From WJKG01 sp964627305 (GTDB lineage Bacteria; Zixibacteria; MSB-5A5; GN15; FEB-12): a stretch of 64,000 nucleotides of DNA. The stretch spans positions 372,001-436,000 of the forward strand of contig CAZVHP010000001.1 of NCBI GenBank assembly GCA_964627305.1. The letters run 5' to 3'. Made by a program: the position numbers and the translations under genes. Within the stretch, counting starts at the first letter, position 1. Each line of letters starts with the position of its first letter. The notes under the pieces were generated by a model. That model saw only the letters and a list, made by a program, of their open reading frames with translations, was not told the origin of the DNA and did no database searches. Shown here piece after piece: positions 26,601 through 34,076 of this stretch.

Positions 26601-27839
26601 CACGAATTCAACCTCACTGCCGATGAATTCCGCCCCTTCGAAAAAACCATCTATATTCCCAACATGGCCGACCATGCCTATGCCATGCGGGCTGCCTTCG
26701 AACGGTGCGGGTTGACCGCGGAGGTCCTTGATGAACCGGATGATCTTACCCTTGAATTCGGTCGGCGTTTCACGTCCGGTAAGGAGTGCTTCCCCTGCGT
26801 CGTAACCACTGGCGACATGATTAAGAAGATACACAGCAAGGACTTCGATCGCTCTCGCGCCGTCTTCTTCATGCCCGGTGCCGATGGCCCCTGCCGATTC
26901 GGCCTCTACAGCCAGTTCCACCGCGTTGTTCTCGATGAACTCGGCTATCAGGATGTCGCCATTTACTCCCCTAACTCCAGCGACGGGTATGCCCAGTTCG
27001 GCCTCGATGGCACCAATTTCCGCACGCTCGCCTGGCGCGGCTTTGTTGTCGTTGACGGTCTCCAGAAACTACTTCTGCGCGTACGCCCCTACGAGGTGGA
27101 GAAGGGTGCTGCCGAACGCCTCTACTTCCATTACCTCGCCCGCCTCGACAAGGCCATCCAGCGTGATGAATCCCTCATGGACCTTGCTCACGATGCCAGC
27201 GAGGCCTTCAGCCGTATCGAACGACGTCCGGAACGCTACCCCTTGGTAGGATTGGTGGGGGAGATATACCTGCGCCACAATCGCTTCTCCAACAACTACC
27301 TGATCCAGCAACTGGAAAACCAGCAACTTGAGGTACGTATGGCCACACTGACCGAATGGCCGCTGTATACCTCTTTCACCTATCGACACGATGCTCTGAA
27401 CAACTGGGACTTCCGCGGGATATTGCACGCCTCATCCCAACTGATCCTGCAGCAGCGCGATGAGCACCGCTTCATGAAGCGCTTCTCACAATTCGTCGAC
27501 ATCCCGCACGACCGCTCCGTGAAGGAGGTCCTGCGTATGGCCACCCGCTATCTGCCGCTGGAAATCAAGGGAGAAGCCATTCTCTCCATTGGCAAGGCGA
27601 TGGAGATGGTCACCAACGGCGCCAGCGGCGTCGTCAATGCCATGCCCTTCAACTGCATGCCCGGAACAGCCGTGAGTTCCCTGTCAAGAACCGTTGCCGA
27701 GGACCTCGGTGGTGTTCCCTGGCTCAACATCAGCTACGAAGGACTCCGCGACAGCGGTGAGGAAACCCGTCTCGAAGCTTTCGCCGAGCAGGTCAGAGCT
27801 TTTGCCCGCGGACGCAGCCATGGCGATGTCTATGTGTGA
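23646..27839 (+). CDS. Giant acyl-CoA dehydratase activase (two BcrAD/BadFG ATPase domains plus DUF2229)
   Basis: The open frame begins at 22599, but its first 1 kb is antisense to dtd and maf. The ATG at 23646 begins right before the fold (ATG 23595 is an alternative), giving 1397 residues. Two ASKHA ATPase domains are in tandem. The first has GIDIGSVSVKVV, 'NAQCAAGTGSFLDQQ' and 'GRCSVFAKSD'. The second has 'LGIDIGSLSTNLVLVD', 'NKACAAGTGSFLQEQ' and 'CGERCTVFMESD'. In both, the two Cys positions that hold the bridging [4Fe-4S] cluster in HgdC activators are kept. DUF2229 and a HgdB-like C-terminal part follow. Such proteins inject electrons into 2-hydroxyacyl-CoA dehydratases or benzoyl-CoA reductases. 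No dehydratase subunit genes are adjacent, so the substrate is unknown. Confidence 0.9.
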   Translation: MEHTIPSVGIDIGSVSVKVVFVRNRRIERSVYRRFHGGPFEALTEILRTDFADLASQPVRLGLTGIGGKTAQSIVGGKFFGEISAIARGNFIVAPNVRTVIEMGGEDSKLLILDPRQQTVEDFAMNAQCAAGTGSFLDQQAGRLKISIEDEFGQMALKSKNPPRIAGRCSVFAKSDMIHLQQIATPDYDIVAGLCFAVARNFKSSIARGKKFTRPIAFEGGVAANPGVVRAFTEILDLKPGELIIPEHFNVIGAIGAAGLADEAALEPVTLEAATIESYLKYRRAAESSRQALSFDFPELKHYDITNAARPENIANLGVYLGIDIGSLSTNLVLVDDQHRVIARRYLMTEGRPIEAVRRGLSEIGEEVGDRVIVKAVGTTGSGRYLIGDFVGADIVRNEITAQATAAVDIDPTVDTIFEIGGQDSKYIAIDKQAVVDFEMNKACAAGTGSFLQEQAEKLNIQIETEFGERALCAKCPVGCGERCTVFMESDLVAHQRQGAPKDDLLAGLAYSIVSNYLTRVVGDRRIGKNIFFQGGVAWNKAVVAAFEKLLGKKVTVPPHHDVTGAIGAALLAAEAHAATTGFETRFKGFDLHKRRYDVESFACEECSNQCEIHVVHIEGEEPLYYGSRCEKYDVDKKKGKTRIPDYVQRRQRLLYKRYVTPPASISSRGSIGIPLVLHFFEYYPFWRAFLETAGYRVVNSGKSTQNIVNDALELFVAETCYPIKMVYGHVQHLLNGRKVDAIFMPTIIKTAEEKDEDQGAYICPWVQTVGSAVRNRFDFDDGIRLIDAPVNLSYDRDDLRQSLKQLARQLRLPDRVFRKAVDAGLRAFRLYNLAMQDEGQRILNELRPDERAMVIVSRPYNGYDRKLSLELPDKIRNLGFKAIPMDFLPVPEDDKDQAFMYWSYGRRILSAADYIRRHKNLFAIYITSFGCGPDSFISHFFRRRMHGKPYLQLELDEHSADAGMVTRCEAFFDSLRFYRHQPPIHEFNLTADEFRPFEKTIYIPNMADHAYAMRAAFERCGLTAEVLDEPDDLTLEFGRRFTSGKECFPCVVTTGDMIKKIHSKDFDRSRAVFFMPGADGPCRFGLYSQFHRVVLDELGYQDVAIYSPNSSDGYAQFGLDGTNFRTLAWRGFVVVDGLQKLLLRVRPYEVEKGAAERLYFHYLARLDKAIQRDESLMDLAHDASEAFSRIERRPERYPLVGLVGEIYLRHNRFSNNYLIQQLENQQLEVRMATLTEWPLYTSFTYRHDALNNWDFRGILHASSQLILQQRDEHRFMKRFSQFVDIPHDRSVKEVLRMATRYLPLEIKGEAILSIGKAMEMVTNGASGVVNAMPFNCMPGTAVSSLSRTVAEDLGGVPWLNISYEGLRDSGEETRLEAFAEQVRAFARGRSHGDVYV

Positions 27840-27912
27840 CAGGCTGATGCCTGCCACCGCCGGTTCGGCGACTGAGCGACAGGCACGCAACCTCAGAAAG
27901 GCAACAATGGGC

Positions 27913-27940
27913 TTTCCTTTTCGACGGATTGTACTATACT
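27913..27940 (+). promoter_or_regulatory. Candidate promoter upstream of trxA
   Basis: A good -10 TATACT (27935-27940) follows a weak -35 TTTCCT (27913-27918) with a 16-base spacer. The resulting leader of about 140 bases would begin with a GCGACCG/CGGTCGC hairpin (27950-27956 with 27976-27982). Confidence 0.35.
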
Positions 27941-28088
27941 GCACCAGCAGCGACCGTCGCATCAGCGTCAAATCCCGGTCGCCACGCAGGGCCTTTTTGA
28001 TGTTGCCCAAAGGAACTTAATTGTGTACTCAATGTTGTTCACCAACAGGAAATGAACGATACGCAATAGATTCGGTTGGAGGAAACCA

Positions 28089-28415
28089 ATGAGCAGTCCC
28101 ATCACCATCACTGACGATTCATTCGAGACTGAAGTCCTGCAGTCGGACAAGCCCGTCATTGTTGACTTCTGGGCGACATGGTGCGGCCCGTGCAAAATGA
28201 TCGCACCGATCCTTGAGGAACTGGCTCAGGAGTATGGCGACAAGGTCAAAGTTGCCAAGCTCGATGTCGACGCCAACAACAAGACCGCTGCCAAGTACAA
28301 CATCATGTCCATCCCGTCGCTGCTGTTCTTCCGCAACGGCGAGGTGGTCGACCAGGTAGTCGGCGCTTTGCCCAAGGCACAGATTCAGGCCAGACTCGAC
28401 AAGGTCATGGTCTGA
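28089..28415 (+). CDS. trxA: Thioredoxin
   Basis: This is a classical 108-residue cytoplasmic thioredoxin. It has the active site WCGPC (Cys32, Cys35), the buried Asp in 'VIVDFWATW', the cis-Pro in 'IMSIPSLLFFRNG', and the C-terminal 'VVGALPKAQI'. It reduces protein disulfides and is itself reduced by thioredoxin reductase, which is not in this window. The start has a GGAGG ribosome-binding site and a strong terminator follows. A candidate selenoprotein gene lies 215 bases downstream. Confidence 0.97.
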   Translation: MSSPITITDDSFETEVLQSDKPVIVDFWATWCGPCKMIAPILEELAQEYGDKVKVAKLDVDANNKTAAKYNIMSIPSLLFFRNGEVVDQVVGALPKAQIQARLDKVMV

Positions 28416-28446
28416 GGTCTGAGTCTGCCCCCCTCAGCGAGTTGCC

Positions 28447-28480
28447 GGCCGCCTGAGAACCCTCGGGCGGCCGCTTTTCT
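28447..28480 (+). terminator. Rho-independent terminator after trxA
   Basis: GGCCGCC (28447-28453) pairs with GGCGGCC (28466-28472), extended by GAG/CTC after one mismatch, and is followed by GCTTTTCTTT. Confidence 0.75.
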
Positions 28481-28630
28481 TTGCCCCGGAGCGCCCGATT
28501 TCGCGCTGCCCGGAAACCCCGCCCGCCGTCCAGTGTTTCTGGTATGCATGTGAACTGACATGAATAGGTATAAGTGACAAACACGACAGCAATGGTCAAA
28601 GCACTAAGCGAACACTAAGGATGAGGCACT

Positions 28631-28828
28631 ATGGATCTATATGACATCCTGAGCCTGATTGCCTTTCTCGTTGTCTGGTACCTGCTGGTCTCCAAAGTAC
28701 TCCCTCGATTCGGCGTGAACACCTGAATGAGCGGCAGTTGCCCTCTTCCGGAGGAAGAGACGAAGAAACAGAACTCAGAAGCGAAGACCTCCGAGTCTGA
28801 CCCGAACACACCAACGCGCAAAAACTAA
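28631..28828 (+). CDS. Candidate small membrane selenoprotein (in-frame UGA at 28724-28726)
   Basis: The frame from ATG 28631 encodes 31 residues with one transmembrane helix (ILSLIAFLVVWYLLVSKVL) and ends at TGA 28724. The next codon in the same frame is ATG, and the frame stays open for 33 more codons to TAA at 28826. If TGA is read as selenocysteine (U), the product is 65 residues: a membrane anchor, a junction reading GVNT-U-MSGSC, and a hydrophilic tail. The spacing U-x4-C suggests a redox pair. A SECIS-like hairpin follows at the expected distance. The start has a GGATGAGG ribosome-binding region. The alternative is two separate tiny ORFs. The position after thioredoxin fits a redox role, but the function is unknown. 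Confidence 0.55.
28743..28759 (+). promoter_or_regulatory. bSECIS-like hairpin downstream of the UGA codon
   Basis: CTCTTCC (28743-28749) pairs perfectly with GGAAGAG (28753-28759) around the loop GGA. The loop starts 23 bases after the UGA and has G in its first position. Both agree with the known pattern of bacterial SECIS elements, which lie inside the coding region close behind the UGA and bind SelB. Confidence 0.5.
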
Positions 28829-28901
28829 TAGTTCTGGTTGATTACCCGGCCGACTCGAACCATACTTAAACCACTGTTGTGCTAAAACCGATACTATACT
28901 A

Positions 28902-29720
28902 ATGAGATTCAGCGGACTAAACAACCAGTTCGGCCAGCGCCGGCCCACTTTCGGCCCCGGGATGATATCCCCGTTCATCAAGGCGATGCTCATCGCCAAC
29001 GTCGCGGTCTTCGTCGTCCAGCTCATCTACCCGGACCTCACCTATATCCTCGGTCTGTCACCCAGGAAATTCTTCTCTGATTTCCCCAATCTACTCTATC
29101 AGCCGTTCACCTATATGTTCCTCCATGGCGGTATAGGACACATATTCTTCAATATGTTCATGCTCTGGATGTTCGGCACCGAAATCGAGCGCAATCTGGG
29201 TACTCGACGTTTCGCGCGATTCTATATCCTCTCCGGACTCGCCGGCGCCGTACTGACACTCATTGTCAAGTCCGGGCAGGCAGTACCCATGATCGGCGCG
29301 TCGGCAGCTGTCTATGGTGTCCTGGCGGCTTATTGGGTTATGTTCCCTAACCGCCTCGTCTATATCTACTTCCTGTTCCCCGTCCGGGTCAAATGGATGG
29401 TCCCCGGCATGATGCTGCTCGGTTTCTTGTTCGGAGGCGCCAATGTCGCCCACTGGGCACACTTGGGAGGCGCCCTCTATGGCGTTGCCTATCTCAAATT
29501 CGACTGGCGCATCAATCGCACGATCGGCAAAATTAGAAACTTGCGTCGCAAAAGGAACGAGCGTAAGATCGAAAAAGAACGCGAAGATTACGATATCACT
29601 ATGCAGAAAGTCGATGAGATTCTCGACAAGATTAATGAGGTGGGAATCGAGAATCTGACCCCGGCCGAACGCGATTTTCTGGACAAAGCTTCATCGCACC
29701 TGGCCAAAAAGAAGAAGTAG
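28902..29720 (+). CDS. Rhomboid-family intramembrane serine protease
   Basis: The 272-residue protein has about six transmembrane helices. It carries the catalytic motif GASAAVYG (Ser134) and the partner His187 in 'NVAHWAHLGG'. The L1-loop region and the helix-2 'FLHGGIGHIFFNMFMLWMFG' block, with its His-x3-Asn pattern, are also clear. Rhomboids cleave transmembrane substrates inside the membrane. A cytoplasmic, highly charged C-terminal extension of about 70 residues (helical, ends in a Lys run) follows the membrane domain, as in many relatives from Bacteroidota-like lineages. A gene for a degenerate receiver protein follows after 17 bases. Confidence 0.93.
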   Translation: MRFSGLNNQFGQRRPTFGPGMISPFIKAMLIANVAVFVVQLIYPDLTYILGLSPRKFFSDFPNLLYQPFTYMFLHGGIGHIFFNMFMLWMFGTEIERNLGTRRFARFYILSGLAGAVLTLIVKSGQAVPMIGASAAVYGVLAAYWVMFPNRLVYIYFLFPVRVKWMVPGMMLLGFLFGGANVAHWAHLGGALYGVAYLKFDWRINRTIGKIRNLRRKRNERKIEKEREDYDITMQKVDEILDKINEVGIENLTPAERDFLDKASSHLAKKKK

Positions 29721-29737
29721 AGGGATAAATCATTATC

Positions 29738-31030
29738 ATGCACAAACGTGTCCTGCTTGCCGAAGCCTCCGACAACATCCGCACCGTCGCCGAAACCCTG
29801 CTCAGACAGAACGGGTTCGAAGTCGTTGCCGTCGCCTCCGGTCCAAAAGCCTGCGATATCTCCCGACAGGCCAGACCTGATCTCGTGATTGTCGGCGGAG
29901 AGCTTACCGATGAAGCCGGACAACCCCTCTATGCGGTTCTTCAGGGCGCACAGGGCCTGCAAGGTGTGCCCGTACTTGTCCTTAACGATCCCGGAGATAC
30001 CTCACTGCCACTGCCTGAGGAGATTATCCTGCCCCGACCGTTTGATCCACGCGATTTCATAGAGAAAGTCATGGTCTTCTCCGGACGTTCAGACTCCCCG
30101 GACCAAAGACCCTCCAACCCCCTCGACCAGGCAGACATGGATGACGAGTTCCTCGATGCCGCACTGGGGCTGGACCAGATCGATGTCGCCAATGGTGATC
30201 TCAGTGTCACCGACAGCGAGGTGCTCGGTGGCCAAACGACACAGATTCCCACAAAATCATCCAAGAAGCCGACCAAGGAGTTCGTCGGACTCGATGAAGA
30301 ACCGTCACCCGACGACACCAACCAGACCGGCGAGCACCGCGTCGAGTCTATCATGATCCACCAGGACAAGGCCAAACATCCCCAACCGCCTGCCGAGCCC
30401 CCCAAAGATTCACAGGTCCAACGCATCGGTACGGCCAAAATCGACATCGCCGACCTGGCCGGTTCCGACTCCGACGCGCCGGCCGACCATGACTACAACT
30501 GGTTTATCAACTCCATGCAGGAAGAAGTCGGCCAGCTCGGCAAGGACAAGAGCGCCGATCAGCAACCCGCCGGCTCACCTGTCACACCTCCCGACAAAGC
30601 ACAGCCGGCAGACGATCTCCGACCCGAAGATATTCAGCCTAACGCCGCCGCCGAGCATGTCGATCCGGTGACACCGCCCCCCGGCAGCACCGGCACCAAA
30701 GACAAATCAGCCGGTGTCGAGAAGTTCATCGATGAGTTCAAGAAGGAGATCGAGAAGTTCGAGGGGGACGAGCTTGAACGCGTCAGTATTGATTCGTCCG
30801 ATTCTTCCGACTCCGGGCAATCCACCGCTGGCAATGCCGCTCACAAGTGGGAGGATACCATCGAGAACATCACCTCCGAGGACCTTCAACTGTTCACCCG
30901 GCAGTTCGCTGCCGAGCTGGCCGGCCAGTTGTCGGACAAACTTGCCGACCGCCTCATGCGCTCCCTTGACTCCGACAAGCTCTTGGTCTACCTGCGCAAT
31001 GAGATCATGGCCCGGGCCGCAAGGAAGTAG
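29738..31030 (+). CDS. Degenerate receiver-domain protein with a long disordered linker
   Basis: Residues 1-115 fold like a response-regulator receiver ('RVLLAEASDNIRTVAETLLRQ', 'ARPDLVIVGGEL', 'VPVLVLND', 'LPRPFDPRDF'). The phosphoacceptor Asp position is Gly (VIVGG), the conserved Lys is Arg (LPRPF), and the N-terminal acidic pair is reduced to one Glu, so phosphorylation is unlikely. A Pro/Asp/Ser-rich disordered stretch of about 230 residues follows. A C-terminal amphipathic helix region (LQLFTRQFAAELAGQLSDKL) ends the protein. It is probably an adaptor or scaffold; partner unknown. It appears to be co-transcribed with the rhomboid gene. Confidence 0.75.
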   Translation: MHKRVLLAEASDNIRTVAETLLRQNGFEVVAVASGPKACDISRQARPDLVIVGGELTDEAGQPLYAVLQGAQGLQGVPVLVLNDPGDTSLPLPEEIILPRPFDPRDFIEKVMVFSGRSDSPDQRPSNPLDQADMDDEFLDAALGLDQIDVANGDLSVTDSEVLGGQTTQIPTKSSKKPTKEFVGLDEEPSPDDTNQTGEHRVESIMIHQDKAKHPQPPAEPPKDSQVQRIGTAKIDIADLAGSDSDAPADHDYNWFINSMQEEVGQLGKDKSADQQPAGSPVTPPDKAQPADDLRPEDIQPNAAAEHVDPVTPPPGSTGTKDKSAGVEKFIDEFKKEIEKFEGDELERVSIDSSDSSDSGQSTAGNAAHKWEDTIENITSEDLQLFTRQFAAELAGQLSDKLADRLMRSLDSDKLLVYLRNEIMARAARK

Positions 31031-31207
31031 CCAGCCGGCCCCACTCGATCGGGGTGAAATCGAACCCGTTCGGAAACTCCGGAACCGCTGCTCCAATATA
31101 AGAAGTATTGAATAAGAAATACTGAGTTTACTAGTATCCCACAGATAGCAGCCGGCTCAATATGGCCGGCATAACCTCACCAGAGAACTCGAGGGGTTGC
31201 TCGATCG

Positions 31208-33166
31208 ATGAAGACACTGCCTGCCACCTCCCCCCACGGCCTCCGTGCCACTGCCCTGATCCTGCTGATCGCTGTTGTTTTCTCCTGTCTGGCTGTCGCC
31301 GGCACTGACCCTCTGAAAGGATTCCAGGCATCACAGCCGGCCGCTGCGGCCGACAACCCCATTGTGACCGCTCAGGTCGTCTTCTCACGTGAATCCGTGC
31401 CTGCCGGCGGCACATATCCGGCCGCCGTTCTGGTGAGCATCCATCCAGACTGGCATATCAACTCCGCCCGACCGCATGAGGACTGGCTGATTCCCGCCGA
31501 GGTATCCTTCGATACCCTCATCGGCATTACCCCGTCGAATTTCGTCCTGCCCAAAGCTCACGATATGACGCTGTTCGATCAGCCCTTCTCGGTCTACTCC
31601 AATGACATCGTGTTTCTGTTCGATATCACCATCGCGAACTCTGTCCAGGCGGGCGCCTACGACATTCCCGTCCGATTCACCTATCAGCCCTGCAACAACT
31701 TTGAATGTCGCGCTCCGCAAACAGTCGAAATGCCCCTGACCATCACCGTGGGAGAACTCGGTGCCCCGATTCACGGCGCGCTGTTCTCCGACCCCGGTGC
31801 CGATACGAAAATCACAACGGATGCAACGCCTGCCGACAGCGAACACTCCCAGGGCGAGGCCCAGCCGCTCAACGATCTTGAGAGGCTGATCGCCAGCTAT
31901 GGCTTCTGGGGCTACCTGCTCGCCCTCGGGCTGGCCTTCGTCACCGGTTTACTGTTGTCATTCTCTCCCTGCACCTATCCGATGATCCCCATCACCGTGT
32001 CGGTCTTCGCCGGGCAGCAGCGCAGCGTCGGTCGCGGATTCGTCCTGTCGCTTTTCTATGTCGGTGCGATGGCTTTCATGTATGGCATCATGGGCCTGAT
32101 CGTCAGTCTGGTCGGCGGTGTGTTCGGAGCCTGGCTGGCCAGCCCGCCGGTCGTCATTGGCATCGTGACTGTGTTCATAATCTTCGCCCTCTCCATGTTC
32201 GGGCTGTATGAACTCCAGGTACCCATGTCCCTGCGCAACAAGCTCGGCGCTCGCGCTCAGAAGGGGGGAGGAGGCATCGTCGGTTCCCTCATCCTCGGCG
32301 TCATCGCTGCCCTCGTCGTCTCGCCCTGCGTCGGTCCCTTTGTCGCCGGTATCCTGCTCTATGTCGCCACCAGCGGCTCACCCTTCCTCGGGTTCATCGT
32401 CCTCTTCGTCTTTGCTCTTGGTTTGGGTACACTGTATGTCATCATCGGTACCTTCTCGTCAGCCATCAGCAAACTCCCCGGTGCAGGGGAGTGGATGGAA
32501 CAAATCAAGAAGTTCTTCGGCTTCGTCCTTTTGCTGATGGCCGTCTACTTCCTGCAGACACTCCTGCCGGCAAGCTACATCGCCATCATCACCGGGCTGA
32601 TACTCCTCGCCTATGGCACTTTCGCCGGCGGACTCGACCGCCTCACTACCGACTCCGGCTTCTTCCTCCGCCTGAAGAAGTTCCTCGGCGTTCTGGCGCT
32701 TCTGATCGGCGCCTACCTGCTTATCGGATCCCTGGCCACACAGGGTTTCATTCTCCCCGCTGCCTCGGGCTGGCTCCCGTCCACGATCAACCCCGACAGC
32801 CGCGCCGAAACCAAACTTATCGACTGGGAGACCGACCTCGCAACCGCGCTGGCCCGAGCCGAAACCGAGGGAAAACCCGTCCTCGTCGACACCTGGGCTA
32901 CCTGGTGTGTCAACTGCCGGGTGCTCGACAAAAAAACCTTCGGCAACCACGCCGTCGCCGAGGAGGCCAAACGCTTCGTCCCTGTCAAGGTGCAACTAGA
33001 GACGGCCGACTCCCCGGTGACCCAGGATTTCATGAAACGCTTCAACATGAAGCACTACTCCCTGCCCACCGTCATCCTGCTCGACAGCAGAGGCAACATC
33101 CAGCGTGTGCTGCAAGGCGTTGTCGGCCCGGATGACATGCTCGGGTACATGCGGGCCATCTCGTAA
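31208..33166 (+). CDS. dsbD: Thiol:disulfide interchange protein DsbD
   Basis: DsbD (652 residues) carries electrons from cytoplasmic thioredoxin across the inner membrane to periplasmic reductases. The order is: signal peptide, an N-terminal DsbD_N/DsbC-like domain to about residue 190, an eight-helix CcdA-like membrane domain, and a C-terminal thioredoxin-like domain. The membrane redox pair lies in 'SFSPCTYPMIP' (Cys near 255) and 'VVSPCVGPFVAG' (Cys near 374). The C-terminal CxxC is in 'WATWCVNCRVL' (near 566-570). The cytoplasmic donor TrxA is encoded about 3 kb upstream. Confidence 0.95.
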   Translation: MKTLPATSPHGLRATALILLIAVVFSCLAVAGTDPLKGFQASQPAAAADNPIVTAQVVFSRESVPAGGTYPAAVLVSIHPDWHINSARPHEDWLIPAEVSFDTLIGITPSNFVLPKAHDMTLFDQPFSVYSNDIVFLFDITIANSVQAGAYDIPVRFTYQPCNNFECRAPQTVEMPLTITVGELGAPIHGALFSDPGADTKITTDATPADSEHSQGEAQPLNDLERLIASYGFWGYLLALGLAFVTGLLLSFSPCTYPMIPITVSVFAGQQRSVGRGFVLSLFYVGAMAFMYGIMGLIVSLVGGVFGAWLASPPVVIGIVTVFIIFALSMFGLYELQVPMSLRNKLGARAQKGGGGIVGSLILGVIAALVVSPCVGPFVAGILLYVATSGSPFLGFIVLFVFALGLGTLYVIIGTFSSAISKLPGAGEWMEQIKKFFGFVLLLMAVYFLQTLLPASYIAIITGLILLAYGTFAGGLDRLTTDSGFFLRLKKFLGVLALLIGAYLLIGSLATQGFILPAASGWLPSTINPDSRAETKLIDWETDLATALARAETEGKPVLVDTWATWCVNCRVLDKKTFGNHAVAEEAKRFVPVKVQLETADSPVTQDFMKRFNMKHYSLPTVILLDSRGNIQRVLQGVVGPDDMLGYMRAIS

Positions 33167-33250
33167 CCCGCCGTACGCACACACGCCCGTGAGTGGTCTG
33201 TTGACCGCCGCACCGCTGTTCACTCTCGAATAATTTCTCCTGTCCGCTCC

Positions 33251-33280
33251 TTGACTCCGCTTCCGCCTGAGTCCTATATT
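33251..33280 (+). promoter_or_regulatory. Predicted promoter of the DUF2064-like/creatininase pair
   Basis: TTGACT (33251-33256), an 18-base spacer, then TATATT (33275-33280), about 48 bases before the first start codon. Confidence 0.6.
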
Positions 33281-33327
33281 AGCCATGAAACGATACGGAA
33301 ACAGCGACCTGCAACCAGCAAGGACTT

Positions 33328-34074
33328 ATGCCGCAGAAGAAAAACAACGCCGTGATCGCGGTCTGCATTCAGGAACCGTTCGAGGAAGGCTCCAGCATGG
33401 ACTTCGGCATCATCAAGGGTGATATGCTGCGATTCCTGCATCAGGCTTTCATCACCGACACCATCATGCACGCGCTCGCAATCCCCGAGGTCGACATTCG
33501 CCTCTACTATATCGACAGCGCTGACCGCGTTCAGCTGGTCAAAATCGTTACTGACTACCTGCGCAAGAAAGTCAGCACCGCGCAGGCCGGTGATTTCGAT
33601 AGTCGCTTCGCGAGTGTCGTCATGAAGAAGCAGGGCTGGGGCAAGCGCGCCGCCAACGTCTTCGAGGACTGCTTCGAAAAAGGCTACAACTACGTCATGC
33701 TCGTCGGCAGCCGCACCCCAACTATCAGCTCTGCCATGATGAAACGCATGCTCAAGATGCTGCGCGCGTCTGATGTCGTCTTCGGTCCCACCCCCGAAGG
33801 ACGCTACTACACCATCGGTATGAGCGGCCACGAGCACATCGACCTGTCAACCTTCGACTGGAACTCACCCAGCATCTATTCCGAGGTCTCTGAGGCCCTC
33901 ACCAAACAGGGTATCTCATGGAGCGAACTGGAAATCTGGTACTGCGTGGAGCGCTCCGATGACCTGGAAATGCTCGCCCGCGACATCAATCAGTTCCGGT
34001 TCGAGGGCGATGAAACCACCTGCCGCGAAACCGAAATCGTCCTGGAACGTATCCTCGCCAGACTGGAGCCATAA
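33328..34074 (+). CDS. DUF2064-type glycosyltransferase-like protein, degenerate
   Basis: The 248-residue protein follows the order of the DUF2064 (GT-A, MobA-like) family: 'FITDTIMHALAIPEVDIRLYY', 'YNYVMLVGSRTPTISS', 'SDVVFGPTPEGRYYTIGM' and 'DLSTFDWNSPSIYSE'. In active relatives these read GSDCPDL, GPAEDGGYYLIG and WSTP. Here the metal-binding Asp of GSDxPxL is Arg (GSRTPTI), and the later 'DVDTPEDL' segment reads CVERSDDL. Catalytic competence is therefore doubtful. The usual N-terminal KxPxPGxVKTRL loop is also missing ('VCIQEPFEEGSSMDF' instead). It lies 2 bases from a creatininase-family gene, so the two are probably translated together. Confidence 0.65.
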   Translation: MPQKKNNAVIAVCIQEPFEEGSSMDFGIIKGDMLRFLHQAFITDTIMHALAIPEVDIRLYYIDSADRVQLVKIVTDYLRKKVSTAQAGDFDSRFASVVMKKQGWGKRAANVFEDCFEKGYNYVMLVGSRTPTISSAMMKRMLKMLRASDVVFGPTPEGRYYTIGMSGHEHIDLSTFDWNSPSIYSEVSEALTKQGISWSELEIWYCVERSDDLEMLARDINQFRFEGDETTCRETEIVLERILARLEP

Positions 34075-34076
34075 TC

